Notes under the pieces: model-generated
Told to the model about the DNA's origin: nothing
Seen by the model: the letters and a program-made list of their open reading frames with translations, nothing else
The model's database searches: none
Translations under genes and position numbers: made by a program
Assembly: GCA_017744355.1 (NCBI GenBank)
Contig: JAGIBK010000001.1
Span: 1,083,694 to 1,147,693 of the forward strand
Source: a bacterium
Lineage (GTDB): Bacteria; Cyanobacteriota; Sericytochromatia; S15B-MN24; UBA4093
Direction: 5' to 3'
Length of the DNA stretch: 64,000 nt
Shown: in pieces, positions 49,306 to 58,329 of the stretch
Layout: every line of letters begins with the position of its first letter
How positions within the stretch are numbered: position 1 is the stretch's first letter

Positions 49306-50715
49306 TTGGGACATCCACACTGGCATTTTCGCATCATCGGCGGCTTTCTAGCCTTCACCTGTTTGCTCACCCAATCCGCTTTTGCCGAGCCGGAGGCCAT
49401 GACGCCGTCCCCTCAAGAAGGCGCACACGCCAGCAATCAGGAAAGGCCGTTTTCAGGAATCGGCATCAGGCTTGGATTCGATATCGACAAACACGCGCTC
49501 GTAACATCCCTAACCGAGGGCGGCCCCGCGGCTCTAGCAGGACTTTGGGTTGGGGATGAGATTCTGGAGATCGAAGGCAGGGCAACCGATGGTCGGGCCT
49601 TGGAGGACCTCGCCAAGCAGCTTCGTGGCGCTAAAGGAAGCACAGTCGAGCTCAAGATTCAGCGAAACGACCGTGCGCCCTTCAACGTCTCAATCGTACG
49701 GGGATTCATCACAAGCGAAATGGTCAGTTCAGAAGCAAACACCATAAAACTTGAACCGAGCTACTATCGTATTGACTTTGGCGAAGCGAAGCAACGACTG
49801 AGTGATCTACGCAGCGAGAAGTTAGTTGCCTCGCAACAGTTTTCCTCCCTGGAGGCGCCCCACCTCCAGAATCCATTCATGGTAGGAGTTGGCGGTACGA
49901 TCGGCGGCCTTGCGCTAGCCGCTGGCTTTGGCCTTCTTTACGGATCCAGTTTTTTCTGGGACGCTAACACGCGCCCACTGACATTTAGCCTGGTTGGCCT
50001 GGTTGGACTTGGCACGGGGGTCTTGGCAGGGATAGGGGCCAATGCCAATAACACGACCAGCGTTGAAGAACACCAGAAAAAGCTCCAGGCATTGAATGCC
50101 ACCATTGCTAGCCTGGAAAACGCGGAATTGGCTCAAGAAAAAACGCTTGGCCACCTCCGAGCCGCCCAAGCAAAGGCAGAAGCAGTCCGGCAGGCAAAGC
50201 GAGAAGCCGAAGCGGAAGCGCTGCAAAAAGAACAAGAGGCAGAAGAAAGCCGACGAGCTCAGCAACAGGACGAAATTGAAGCACAGCAGAAAGCGCAGGC
50301 TGATAACTGGCAAACGTTCATCAACGCTCTCATCAAGCGTGACAAGGCGACCGCATCAAAAATTGGCCCCTCGCTCAGCAAGATCAATACTCCGGACTAC
50401 CTTATCGGCTCGCACAACATCGCCACCGAGGTCAATAGCAAGATCGGAAAGTTTGCGATGGTAGACGTCAAGTTCGACTCTGATGCGCCCGGCGGAGCCT
50501 TGGTATTCCTCCGACAAAAGGAGTGGAGCGATTTTTCCCGCAGCTGGGATGTGGTGTACAATCAACGCCTCTTCCTGCCCGACGTTTCCTCTGGACGTTT
50601 CGTCAGCGGAGAGAGCTTTACGTTCGTCGGACGCATCACCGGCACGTACAAGTACACAACGGTGCTCGGGGGAAGCGCCACCGTTCCCTCGGTGCGAGCC
50701 GAATACATTTTTTAG
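49306..50715 (+). CDS. Exported PDZ / coiled-coil membrane protein of foreign composition
   Basis: 469 aa, TTG start (AAGGGCAGG upstream). Signal peptide (FRIIGGFLAFTCLLTQSAFA). Residues about 50-125 are a PDZ domain (GIGIRLGFDIDKHALVTSLT, AGLWVGDEILEIEGRA). Two hydrophobic segments (about 190-215, GGTIGGLALAAGFGLLYGSS; about 226-246, TFSLVGLVGLGTGVLAGIGA). A long charged coiled coil (about 250-330, AEAVRQAKREAEAEALQKEQ). Then a C-terminal beta domain (about 350-469, MVDVKFDSDAPGGALVFLRQ). Codon usage is clearly less GC3-rich than neighbouring genes, indicating transfer. No protease domain, so the PDZ is an adaptor. Function unknown. Confidence 0.75.
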   Translation: MGHPHWHFRIIGGFLAFTCLLTQSAFAEPEAMTPSPQEGAHASNQERPFSGIGIRLGFDIDKHALVTSLTEGGPAALAGLWVGDEILEIEGRATDGRALEDLAKQLRGAKGSTVELKIQRNDRAPFNVSIVRGFITSEMVSSEANTIKLEPSYYRIDFGEAKQRLSDLRSEKLVASQQFSSLEAPHLQNPFMVGVGGTIGGLALAAGFGLLYGSSFFWDANTRPLTFSLVGLVGLGTGVLAGIGANANNTTSVEEHQKKLQALNATIASLENAELAQEKTLGHLRAAQAKAEAVRQAKREAEAEALQKEQEAEESRRAQQQDEIEAQQKAQADNWQTFINALIKRDKATASKIGPSLSKINTPDYLIGSHNIATEVNSKIGKFAMVDVKFDSDAPGGALVFLRQKEWSDFSRSWDVVYNQRLFLPDVSSGRFVSGESFTFVGRITGTYKYTTVLGGSATVPSVRAEYIF

Positions 50716-50741
50716 GGAACGAAGCTCGAACGCCTCAGAAC

Positions 50742-50780
50742 AGCAAGGCTCCAGGTGAATCGTTCACCTGGAGCCTTGCT
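50742..50780. terminator. Bidirectional hairpin between PDZ gene and cystathionine gene
   Basis: Perfect 18-bp stem (50742-50759 with 50763-50780, 3-nt loop). No T tract on either side. Confidence 0.6.
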
Positions 50781-50805
50781 GATATAGGATGAGAAATCGG
50801 GCCGG

Positions 50806-51978
50806 CTACGAGCTAACCAACGAATCGCAAGCGCTAGCCGCCTTGTCGAAGGCCTGCTGGAGGTCGGCGACCAGGTCCTGGGCGTCCTCGATGCCCACCG
50901 AGAGGCGCAGGAGGCCGTCCACCACGCCGCGAGCCTCGCGGATCTCCTTGGGGATGGCCCCGTGGGTCATGGTGGGCGGGTGGGTCAGCAGGCTCTCAAC
51001 GCCGCCCAGGCTCTCGGCCAAGCTGAAGAGCTTGGTGCTCTTGGCGACGACGCGAGCCACGTCCAGACCGCCCTTGACCACGAAGGACACCATGCCGCCG
51101 AAGTCACGCATCTGGCGCTTGGCCAATTCGTGCTGGGGGTGCGATTCGAGGCCGGGGTAGTAGACCTTCTCGACCAGCGGGTGCTGTTCGAGCCACGCCG
51201 CGACCACCTTGGCGTTGGCGCAGTGCTCGCGCATGCGAAGGGCCAGGGTCTTGACCCCGCGCAGGGTCAGGAAGGCGTCGTTGGGGCCAGGGACCGCGCC
51301 GATCGAGTTCTGGACGAACTTGACCTGCTGGTAGAGGTCCTCGCGGTTGGTCATGAACGCGCCGCCCACGACGTCCGAGTGACCGCCCAGGTACTTGGTG
51401 GTCGAGTGGACGACGATGTCCGCGCCCATGGTGAGCGGGTTCTGGAGGTAGGGGCTCGCGAAGGTGTTGTCGATGGCCAAGAGCACCCCGTGCTCCTTGG
51501 CGATCGCAGCCAGGCCCTCGATGTCGATGAGGCGCAGCAAGGGGTTGGTCGGGGTCTCCGACCAGATCAGCTTGGTGTTGGGCTGGATCGCCGCGCGGAC
51601 CTTGTCCAGGTCCTGGGCGTCCACCCAGCTGAAGCTGAGACCGTAGCGGGTGAGGACCTTCTCGAAGAGGCGGTAGGTGCCGCCGTAGACGTCATCCGAG
51701 ACGACCACGTGGTCACCGGCCGACAGCAGCTTCAGGGTCGCGTCGGTGGCCGCGACCCCCGACGAGAAGGCGAGGCCGAACTGGGCCTCCTCGAGGGAGG
51801 CGAGGCAGTCCTCGAGGGCCTTGCGGGTGGGGTTCGCCGTGCGCGAGTAGTCGAAGCCCTTGTGGACCCCTGCGTCCTCCTGGGTGTAGGTGGAGGTCTG
51901 GTAGATGGGCACGATGGTCGCGCCGGTGGTGGGGTCGGCCCCCTGGCCCACGTGGATGGCCTTGGTCTGGAACTTCAT
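50806..51978 (-). CDS. Cystathionine gamma-lyase/synthase-family PLP enzyme
   Basis: 390 aa. PLP Lys in HSTTKYLGGHSDVVGG; YSRTANPTRKALE (Tyr/Arg that bind the phosphate of the other subunit), SSGVAATDATLKLLSAGDHV and LIWSETPTNPLLRL are Cys/Met metabolism PLP signatures. Coupling with cystathionine beta-synthase points to the gamma-lyase direction (cystathionine to cysteine), but MetB-like synthase activity cannot be excluded from sequence. Its ATG follows the CBS stop with no gap; GGGAG in the end of CBS serves as the ribosome-binding site. Confidence 0.9.
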   Translation of the reverse strand: MKFQTKAIHVGQGADPTTGATIVPIYQTSTYTQEDAGVHKGFDYSRTANPTRKALEDCLASLEEAQFGLAFSSGVAATDATLKLLSAGDHVVVSDDVYGGTYRLFEKVLTRYGLSFSWVDAQDLDKVRAAIQPNTKLIWSETPTNPLLRLIDIEGLAAIAKEHGVLLAIDNTFASPYLQNPLTMGADIVVHSTTKYLGGHSDVVGGAFMTNREDLYQQVKFVQNSIGAVPGPNDAFLTLRGVKTLALRMREHCANAKVVAAWLEQHPLVEKVYYPGLESHPQHELAKRQMRDFGGMVSFVVKGGLDVARVVAKSTKLFSLAESLGGVESLLTHPPTMTHGAIPKEIREARGVVDGLLRLSVGIEDAQDLVADLQQAFDKAASACDSLVSS

Positions 51979-53346
51979 TTAGACGGTCACTCCCACTTGC
52001 TGCGAGCTCGCGAAGAACTCGATGAGGTCGATCTTGGTCAGGACGCCGTGCGGCCGGCCAGCCTTGGAGACCACCACCGCGCCGTCGCCGCGCAGCAGGG
52101 CCTCGTAGACCTTGCTGACGGGCTCGGACTCGTCCACCACGGCGTAGGGACGGCCCATGACCTCGGCGACGGTCTTGCTCGCGCCGGTGCCCTCGACGAT
52201 GGCCTTGAGCAGGGTGCTCTCCTGCACCGAGCCGACGACCTGGTCGCCGTCCATGACGGGCAGCTGCGAGATGCCGTGCTCGCGGAGCTGCTCGACGGCG
52301 ACGGCGACGGGCTCGGTCGGGTTGACGCTGATGAGGCCCGAGCGATCGCCGCGCGCAGCCAGCAACGAGCCGACCATCACGCTCTGGCGCGAGCTCTCGA
52401 TGAAGCCGTGCTGCTTCATCCACTCGTCGTTGAAGATCTTGGAGACGTAGCCGCGGCCCGAGTCGGGCAGGAGCACCACGACCACCGCGTCCTCGGGCAG
52501 GTCGCGGGCCACCCGCAGGGCGGCGACCACCGCCGTGCCGGCCGAACCACCGACCAACAGGCCCTCTTCGCGGGCGAGGCGGCGGGTCATGGCGAAGGCC
52601 TCGGCATCGCCCACCCGCTCGTAGCGGTCGATGAGGCGCAGGTCCACCGTGTCGGGGATGTAGTTCATGCCGATCCCCTCGACCTGGTAGGGCTTGGGGG
52701 TGTCGCCCGAGTAGATGGACCCCTCGGGGTCCGCGCCGATCACGACCACCTTGCCGTTCTGCTCCTTGAGGTACTTGGCGGTGCCCGAGATAGTGCCGCC
52801 GGTGCCCATGGAGGCGACGTAGTGGGTGATCTTGCCGCCGGTCTGCTCCCACAGCTCGGGACCGGTGGTCATGTAGTGGGCCTCGGGGTTCTTGGCGTTG
52901 TGGAACTGGTTGGGCTGGTAGGCGCCGGGGATCTCGCGGGTCAGGCGGTTGGCGACGCTGTAATAGGAATCCGGGTGGTCGTTGGCGACCGCCGTCGGGG
53001 TGATGACCACCTCGGCGCCGTAGGCGCGCAGGACGTCACGCTTCTCCTGGCTCATCTTGTCGGGCATGGTGAAGACGCAGCGGTAGCCCTTGATGGCGGC
53101 TGCGATCGCAAGGCCTACGCCGGTGTTGCCGCTGGTCGGCTCGACGATCGTGCCGCCGGGCTTGAGCAGGCCCTTGGCCTCGGCATCCTCGATCATGTGC
53201 AAAGCGGGACGGTCCTTGACCGAAGCGCCGGGGTTGAAGAACTCGACCTTGGCGAGCACGGTGGCCTTGATGCCCTGGGTGACGCGGTTGAGCTTGACCA
53301 GGGGCGTGTGGCCGATCGTGTCGAGCAGGCTATTGGCGTAGTGCAT
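51979..53346 (-). CDS. Cystathionine beta-synthase with C-terminal CBS-domain pair
   Basis: 455 aa. PLP fold of the Cys-synthase family: FFNPGASVKDRPALHMIEDA (Schiff-base Lys), PTSGNTGVGLAIAAAIKGYR, SMGTGGTISGTAKYLKE, GADPEGSIYSG. From about 335 two CBS domains (GLISVNPTEPVAVAVEQLRE, TVAEVMGRPYAVVDESEPVS) follow, as in eukaryotic and some bacterial CBS, where they bind adenosyl ligands such as SAM. It lacks the N-terminal heme region. It condenses homocysteine and serine. GAAAGGG is about 6 nt before ATG 53346. First gene of the reverse transsulfuration pair. Confidence 0.92.
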   Translation of the reverse strand: MHYANSLLDTIGHTPLVKLNRVTQGIKATVLAKVEFFNPGASVKDRPALHMIEDAEAKGLLKPGGTIVEPTSGNTGVGLAIAAAIKGYRCVFTMPDKMSQEKRDVLRAYGAEVVITPTAVANDHPDSYYSVANRLTREIPGAYQPNQFHNAKNPEAHYMTTGPELWEQTGGKITHYVASMGTGGTISGTAKYLKEQNGKVVVIGADPEGSIYSGDTPKPYQVEGIGMNYIPDTVDLRLIDRYERVGDAEAFAMTRRLAREEGLLVGGSAGTAVVAALRVARDLPEDAVVVVLLPDSGRGYVSKIFNDEWMKQHGFIESSRQSVMVGSLLAARGDRSGLISVNPTEPVAVAVEQLREHGISQLPVMDGDQVVGSVQESTLLKAIVEGTGASKTVAEVMGRPYAVVDESEPVSKVYEALLRGDGAVVVSKAGRPHGVLTKIDLIEFFASSQQVGVTV

Positions 53347-53425
53347 CGGATCCCTTTCGAAGGTGGCGTCTAGAAACTCATGACCAGTATAGCGGAAACT
53401 CCTAGGGATTAAACTTGCTTTAAGC

Positions 53426-53454
53426 TTGGTCAGGTTGACCGATCCGGCTACAAT
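53426..53454 (+). promoter_or_regulatory. Promoter of the GGDEF-like gene
   Basis: TTGGTC (53426-53431), a 17-nt spacer and TACAAT (53449-53454), about 37 nt before ATG 53492. Confidence 0.55.
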
Positions 53455-53491
53455 AAGTAAAGGAGCGCTCGTCGCCTACGGGAGGTCCGTC

Positions 53492-55174
53492 ATGCGATCA
53501 ACCATGCGTGTCAACATCGCCGTCAAGCTGGCCGGGGTCTTCACCCTGGTCTGCTTGTCGTTGCTGGTGCTGGTCGCGCTGGTCGCCTCGGTCATGACCT
53601 CCAAGGGCCTCAAGTCCGAAGCCAGCAAGCGCCTCGACAACGACGTGGCCGTCACCCTCCACACCTTCGACTACTTCGCGCAGGACGCGCTCGCCTCGGC
53701 CCAGATGGTCGCGAGCAACCCCAAGGCCCTGCGCTTCGTGACCTCGGGGGCTGCGGCCAACGCGGGGAGCGGCGGCGCCAATGCAGCCATCGACGACCTC
53801 CTCGACCTCTTGCCCAAGAACCGCATCGTCCGCGTCTTCGACGCCAACGGCCTCCCCATCAAGGAGCGCGGCGTCCCCAAGGAGGTTTCCGAGCTCGTCA
53901 GCGCGGGCGTCCAGCTCGCGCTCGCCAACGAGCCGGTCAAGGGCGTCGAGCCCATGGGCGATCAGGGCCTCGCCATCCGCGGCATCGCCCCCATGAAGGT
54001 CGGCGATCGCGTCGTGGGCGCCGTCATGGTCGGCTCGTGGCTCGACCGGGCCTTCGTGGACCAGATCCAGGGCATCACGGGCCTCGAAGTCGGCATCGCC
54101 GGCGGCAACTCGCGCATCAGCCACTGGCTCGCCCAGACCATCCGCACCGACGGCAGCGCCCGTCTCAAGGGCGAGCTGCCCCTCGCAGTCGTCCACCAGG
54201 TCCGCGAGACGGGCAAGGTCTCCAAGCAGGTCGTCCGCTTCGGCAAGGACGAGTACCTGGGCGCGTTCGCCCCCCTCTTCGGCGACTACGGCGAGTTCGT
54301 CGGGCTGCTCTTCATCGGCGAGCCCCAGGCCCCCATGCAGTCGGCCGCCCGCCAGACCCAGTTCTCGATTCTCTGCCTGGCGCTCGCGGGCGCCATCCTC
54401 GCCTCGCTGGTCGCCACCGCCCTGTCGCGCACCATCACCAACCCCATCCGCGAACTGGTGGCCCAGGCCACCGCGATCGCCCAGGGGGATCTCAGCAAGC
54501 GCGTCGCGGTCGATACCGGCGACGAGCTGGAGCAGCTCGCCCAGGCCTTCAACAAGATGAGCGAGTCGCTGGCCGTCATGAAGCAGCACGACCAGAACGC
54601 GAACCCGCTCACCAAGCTACCCGGCAACGTCTCGATCCAGGCCGAGGTGCAGGGCCGGCTCTCTTCGGGCGAGCAGCTCGCCATCCTCTACACCGACCTG
54701 GACAACTTCAAGGCCTACAACGACAAGTTCGGCTTCGAGCAGGGCGACCAGGTCATCCGGCTGTGCGCCTCGGTTCTGCAGCAGGCCGTTCAGATGGTCG
54801 ACCACCCCGGCGACTTCATCGGCCACATCGGCGGCGACGACTTCATCGTCGTCACCCACCCCAAGGTGGCCGAGCGCCTCGCGCGCGAGATCATCCGGAT
54901 CTTCGACGCCGAGATCCCCGAGCTGTACCCGGCCGAGGACCGCGAGCGCGGCTACATCCTCTCGGTCGATCGCCGCGGCCAGAAGCAGCAGTTCCCGCTC
55001 TGCTCGCTCTCCATCGCCCTGGTCACCAACGAGGCCCGCGACATCAAGGACTTCCTCGAGCTTTCGAGCCTCGCCGCCGAGGTCAAGAAGTACGCCAAGG
55101 GCATCGAGGGCTCGAACTTCGCCCGCGATCGCCGCAACGACCGCACCGCACCGCTGGACGGCGCGACCGTCTAA
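53492..55174 (+). CDS. Membrane sensor with HAMP and degenerate GGDEF domain
   Basis: 560 aa, GGAGGT 5 nt before ATG 53492. Membrane helix 1 (about 8-36), a periplasmic single-Cache-like sensor (about 40-285; GDRVVGAVMVGSWLDRAFVD), helix 2 (about 290-315), HAMP (RTITNPIRELVAQATAIAQG) and a GGDEF-fold C-terminus: LYTDLDNFKAYNDKFGFEQG, then HIGGDDFIVVTH. The signature reads GGDDF instead of GG(D/E)EF, so the catalytic Glu is Asp, and the following lobe has an insertion (PELYPAEDRERGYILSVDRR). It may be a weak cyclase or a c-di-GMP/GTP-binding sensor without activity. Own promoter and terminator. Confidence 0.82.
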   Translation: MRSTMRVNIAVKLAGVFTLVCLSLLVLVALVASVMTSKGLKSEASKRLDNDVAVTLHTFDYFAQDALASAQMVASNPKALRFVTSGAAANAGSGGANAAIDDLLDLLPKNRIVRVFDANGLPIKERGVPKEVSELVSAGVQLALANEPVKGVEPMGDQGLAIRGIAPMKVGDRVVGAVMVGSWLDRAFVDQIQGITGLEVGIAGGNSRISHWLAQTIRTDGSARLKGELPLAVVHQVRETGKVSKQVVRFGKDEYLGAFAPLFGDYGEFVGLLFIGEPQAPMQSAARQTQFSILCLALAGAILASLVATALSRTITNPIRELVAQATAIAQGDLSKRVAVDTGDELEQLAQAFNKMSESLAVMKQHDQNANPLTKLPGNVSIQAEVQGRLSSGEQLAILYTDLDNFKAYNDKFGFEQGDQVIRLCASVLQQAVQMVDHPGDFIGHIGGDDFIVVTHPKVAERLAREIIRIFDAEIPELYPAEDRERGYILSVDRRGQKQQFPLCSLSIALVTNEARDIKDFLELSSLAAEVKKYAKGIEGSNFARDRRNDRTAPLDGATV

Positions 55175-55186
55175 CCCAGCCCCTTC

Positions 55187-55216
55187 ACGAAGCCACCCGA
55201 TGCCGGGTGGCTTCGT
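55187..55216 (+). terminator. Terminator after the GGDEF-like gene
   Basis: 13-bp perfect stem (55187-55199 with 55204-55216), 4-nt loop; weak T content after it. Confidence 0.6.
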
Positions 55217-55318
55217 CGCTTGGAGCCTCACCAGCTTGGCTGTAGCAGCCTCGACCTCCCAGGCGTATCATGCCTTCGGACCCCGCTTGCAGGTCATGCG
55301 AAAAGCAGGGATGCAACC

Positions 55319-56893
55319 ATGAGCCGAGGCCCAAAGCGAGACGACAAGCGCCCTCCCGCCGCAGCGGGATCGGAGCGTGTCAGAATGCAGGACCTCGGCA
55401 TCGGGCTGCTCTTCGACCACATCCGGGATGCCATCGTGGTCGCCGACGTGGAGAGCGATCGCATCGTGCTCTTGAACCGCGTGGCCGAAGACCTGTTCGG
55501 CTACTCCGCCGAAGAAGCGATCGGACAGCCCGTCACCCTCTTGATGCCCGAGCGTTACAAGGCCGTGCACCTCGCGGGCATGCGCCACTTCCGCGAGACG
55601 GGCCATGGTCGCCTCATCGACTCCAATCGCGCCTTGGAGCTGCCAGGGCGGCATCAGTCGGGCCGCGAGTTCTACCTCGAGCTCTCCCTGAGCCCGATCC
55701 CCAGCCGCATCGGGAAACGCCGGTTCGTGCTCGCCGTCATCCGGGATGTGACCGAGCGCAAGAATGCCGAGCTCGCGCTCGCCGAGCAGAAGGAGCTGCT
55801 GGAGCGGCTCATCACCCACATGCCGGCCGCCATCGCCTTCCTCGACCGCGATCTGACCTACCGCTGGAACAACCCCGCCCATTCACGCCTGATCGGCCTG
55901 CCTGCCGAACGAATCCTCGGGCGGCGCGTCGAAGCGGTCCTCGGCGAAGGTGCTCGGACGGTGGTGCCGCTCCTGAAGCGGGTGCTCGAATCGGACGAGC
56001 CGTTCCACGCACAGGCCCTGCCCATCCGGCTGGGCGATGGGGCGGTGACGACCCACTGGGACCTCAGCTACGTACCGATCCGCGATGCAAGCGGAACGCA
56101 GCTCGGGATCCTGAGCCTCGCCAGCGAAGCCACCGAGCGCGTCGCAGTCGAGCGTCTCCAGCGCCAGCGGATCGAAGAGCTCCAACACCTCTCCACCCTC
56201 AAGGATCAGTTCCTGAGCGTCCTCTCCCACGAGCTGCGCACTCCGATCCAGTGCGTCACCGGTTTCGGAAGCCTCCTGGACGACGAAGTGGCCGGGCCGC
56301 TCAACGCCGAGCAGCACGCCTTCATCAAGAAGATCCTGGGGGCATCCGACGTGCTCATCGGACTGGTCAACGACATGCTGGACATGAGCAGCATCCGAGC
56401 CGGCAAGTTCCTGGTCGAGCCCTCGCCGGTGCCTGCGAGCCCGCTGATCGCGGGAGCCGTCGAGGCATACCGCGCCCCGGCCACCGAGAAGCAGCTCCGG
56501 CTGAGCTGGGACGTGCCTGCCGATCTGCCCTGCCTCTGGGCCGATTCGAAGCGAGTCGCGCAGGTGATCGGGAAGCTGGTGGATAACGCGATCAAGTTCA
56601 CGCCAGCGGGCGGGAGCGTTGCGGTCCGGGCGCGTGCAGGCAAGAAGTGGCTCGTCCTGAGCATCGCCGACAGCGGGATCGGCATCACCCCCGAGCAGCA
56701 CGCGCTACTGTTCCAGCCCTTCACCCAGGTGGATATGAGCTCGACCCGGAGCGTCGGCGGGATCGGCCTCGGGCTGAGCATCAGCAAGGCGATCGTCGAG
56801 GCGCACCATGGGCGCATCGGGGTGCGCAGCATCCCCGGAAAGGGCAGCCTCTTCTGGGTCGCCCTGCCCTTATCCCCGCCTGGTAGCTGCTAG
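55319..56893 (+). CDS. Soluble PAS-PAS sensor histidine kinase
   Basis: 524 aa, no membrane segment. PAS1 about 25-135 (DAIVVADVESDRIVLLNRVA; PVTLLMPERYKAVHLAGMRH), PAS2 about 150-265 (AIAFLDRDLTYRWNNPAHSR), HisKA with phospho-His in FLSVLSHELRTPIQCVTGFG, HATPase with N box LVDNAIKFTPAGG, G1 IADSGIGITPEQ and G2 GGIGLGLSISKAI. PAS1 resembles the FixL-like redox or oxygen PAS subfamily in GYSAEEAIGQPVTLLMPER, but heme binding is not provable by eye. The response-regulator partner is not adjacent; the RpaB-like regulator 600 bp away on the other strand is a candidate. Confidence 0.88.
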   Translation: MSRGPKRDDKRPPAAAGSERVRMQDLGIGLLFDHIRDAIVVADVESDRIVLLNRVAEDLFGYSAEEAIGQPVTLLMPERYKAVHLAGMRHFRETGHGRLIDSNRALELPGRHQSGREFYLELSLSPIPSRIGKRRFVLAVIRDVTERKNAELALAEQKELLERLITHMPAAIAFLDRDLTYRWNNPAHSRLIGLPAERILGRRVEAVLGEGARTVVPLLKRVLESDEPFHAQALPIRLGDGAVTTHWDLSYVPIRDASGTQLGILSLASEATERVAVERLQRQRIEELQHLSTLKDQFLSVLSHELRTPIQCVTGFGSLLDDEVAGPLNAEQHAFIKKILGASDVLIGLVNDMLDMSSIRAGKFLVEPSPVPASPLIAGAVEAYRAPATEKQLRLSWDVPADLPCLWADSKRVAQVIGKLVDNAIKFTPAGGSVAVRARAGKKWLVLSIADSGIGITPEQHALLFQPFTQVDMSSTRSVGGIGLGLSISKAIVEAHHGRIGVRSIPGKGSLFWVALPLSPPGSC

Positions 56894-57420
56894 CGAGCGC
56901 TATATTCGGCGCGAGTCGTCCCGTAGTAGCAATGGGGCAAACTCACTCGCTCGAACTCGCCCAGGTAACGGGTGTGGATCTTCTCGGCGACCCGGCGCGA
57001 GGCGCCATGGCTCACGACCATCATCGAGATAATCCGCTCGTAGCCGGTATGTTCGAAGCCCCAGGCGAGACAGGCCGCTGCCGCCTCCGTCGCGTAGCCG
57101 CGCCCCTGGTAGGCGGGCAGGAAGTGGTAGCCGATCTCGAGCTCGTCGCGCCCCTCGACGGTCTGGATCGTCGGCCCGCAGTCCCCCACGACGGCATGGG
57201 TGTCCTTGGCGATCGCGGTCCACAGCCCGAAGCCCAGGGTCCGGTAGCGCTCCTGGTTGCGGGCGATGCTCGCTTCGAGCTGCTCGCGGGTGTAGGGGGC
57301 CGGAAAGTAGCGCATGGCGACCGGATCCCCGAAGACCTCGAAGAGAGGATCCACGTCCTCGAGGGTCATCTCGCGCAGGAAAAGGCGCGGGGTCTCGAGC
57401 ATGATGGGCTTGCGGGGCAT
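56890..57420 (-). CDS. GNAT acetyltransferase (RimJ/RimL type)
   Basis: 176 aa. LETPRLFLREMTLEDVDPLF, ELEIGYHFLPAYQGRGYATE (acetyl-CoA loop Q-x-x-G-x-G/A) and AWGFEHTGYERIISMMVVSH are signatures of the RimJ/RimL N-acetyltransferase group that modify N-termini or small amines. Ends with a 4-nt tail-to-tail overlap with the kinase gene. GGAGGG is about 8 nt upstream of ATG 57420. Confidence 0.88.
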   Translation of the reverse strand: MPRKPIMLETPRLFLREMTLEDVDPLFEVFGDPVAMRYFPAPYTREQLEASIARNQERYRTLGFGLWTAIAKDTHAVVGDCGPTIQTVEGRDELEIGYHFLPAYQGRGYATEAAAACLAWGFEHTGYERIISMMVVSHGASRRVAEKIHTRYLGEFERVSLPHCYYGTTRAEYSAR

Positions 57421-57487
57421 GGGGAAGACCCTCCAACGAAAACGCGGCAGGTGGACGAAGGTCCACCCGCCGCGGGGAATTATGAGC

Positions 57488-58213
57488 TTAGGCCGTGGTC
57501 GTGGCTTCGACCGGCTGCGGGGTGTAGTGGGCGAACATGTAGCCCGTGCCGCGCGCCGTGAGGATGAGCTCGGGCGAGCTGGGATCGTCCTCGAGCTTGG
57601 AGCGCAGGCGCGAGATGTGGACGTCGACCACGCGGGTGTCCGAGTACTGGCTCAGGCGGTAACCCCAGACCTGGTGCAGGATCTCGGAACGGGAGTAGGC
57701 GCGGCCCGGGTTGGTCGCGAGCAGCTCGAGGAGGTTGAACTCCATCTCGGTCAGCTTGACCTTCTTGCCTTCCTTGAGGACCTGGCGCTTGCCGGTGTCG
57801 ATCAAGAGCTTGTCCACCTTGATGGTGGCCTGCTTGGCGACGTCGGTGTGGGTGCGGCGCAGGACCGCCTTGATGCGGGCCTCCAGCTCACGCGGGGAGA
57901 AGGGCTTGACCACGTAGTCGTCGGCGCCGAGCTCGAGGGCCGCGATGCGGTCGGTGATGTCGCCCTTGGCGGTGAGCATGATGATGGGGGTCATCATGTT
58001 CTTGCGGAGCTCGCGGCAGACCTCGAACCCGTCGATCTTGGGCATCATGATGTCCAGGACGATCAGGTCGGGGTTGTGGGCCGCAGCCTTTTCGAGGGCT
58101 TCGACGCCGTCCGCTGCGGTGATCACCTCGTAGCCGGCCAACTTGAGGCGGGTCTCCACGATCTGGCGGATGCTTGCCTCATCATCGACAACGAGAATCT
58201 TTTCCTTATCCAT
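57488..58213 (-). CDS. OmpR-family response regulator, RpaB/Ycf27-like
   Basis: 241 aa. The receiver (EKILVVDDEASIRQIVETRL; phospho-Asp in LIVLDIMMPKIDG; ELGADDYVVKPFSPRELEAR) is strikingly like cyanobacterial and plastid RpaB/Ycf27, and the C-terminal winged helix has LTEMEFNLLELLATNPGRAYSR and TRVVDVHISRLRSKLEDDP. RpaB controls stress and light genes in Cyanobacteria; here in a non-photosynthetic context it is probably a general envelope or stress regulator. AGGAG is about 12 nt before ATG 58213. No kinase gene is adjacent on the same strand. Confidence 0.85.
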   Translation of the reverse strand: MDKEKILVVDDEASIRQIVETRLKLAGYEVITAADGVEALEKAAAHNPDLIVLDIMMPKIDGFEVCRELRKNMMTPIIMLTAKGDITDRIAALELGADDYVVKPFSPRELEARIKAVLRRTHTDVAKQATIKVDKLLIDTGKRQVLKEGKKVKLTEMEFNLLELLATNPGRAYSRSEILHQVWGYRLSQYSDTRVVDVHISRLRSKLEDDPSSPELILTARGTGYMFAHYTPQPVEATTTA

Positions 58214-58329
58214 TTCGAATCGTCACTCCTAACGCGCTAGTCGACGGGCGTTATCAAAGGATTGCAATGAAGGAAGGCACGGGGCGTCAATGAAGCGTTG
58301 CTTATCTTCATTAAGAACCAGCATAGCAC

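Noticed and set aside
50962..53373. 803-codon plus-strand frame opposite the transsulfuration genes
   Set aside because: Composition is dominated by Gly/Leu/Val/Asp/His, with no domain. The minus-strand PLP enzymes are unambiguous.
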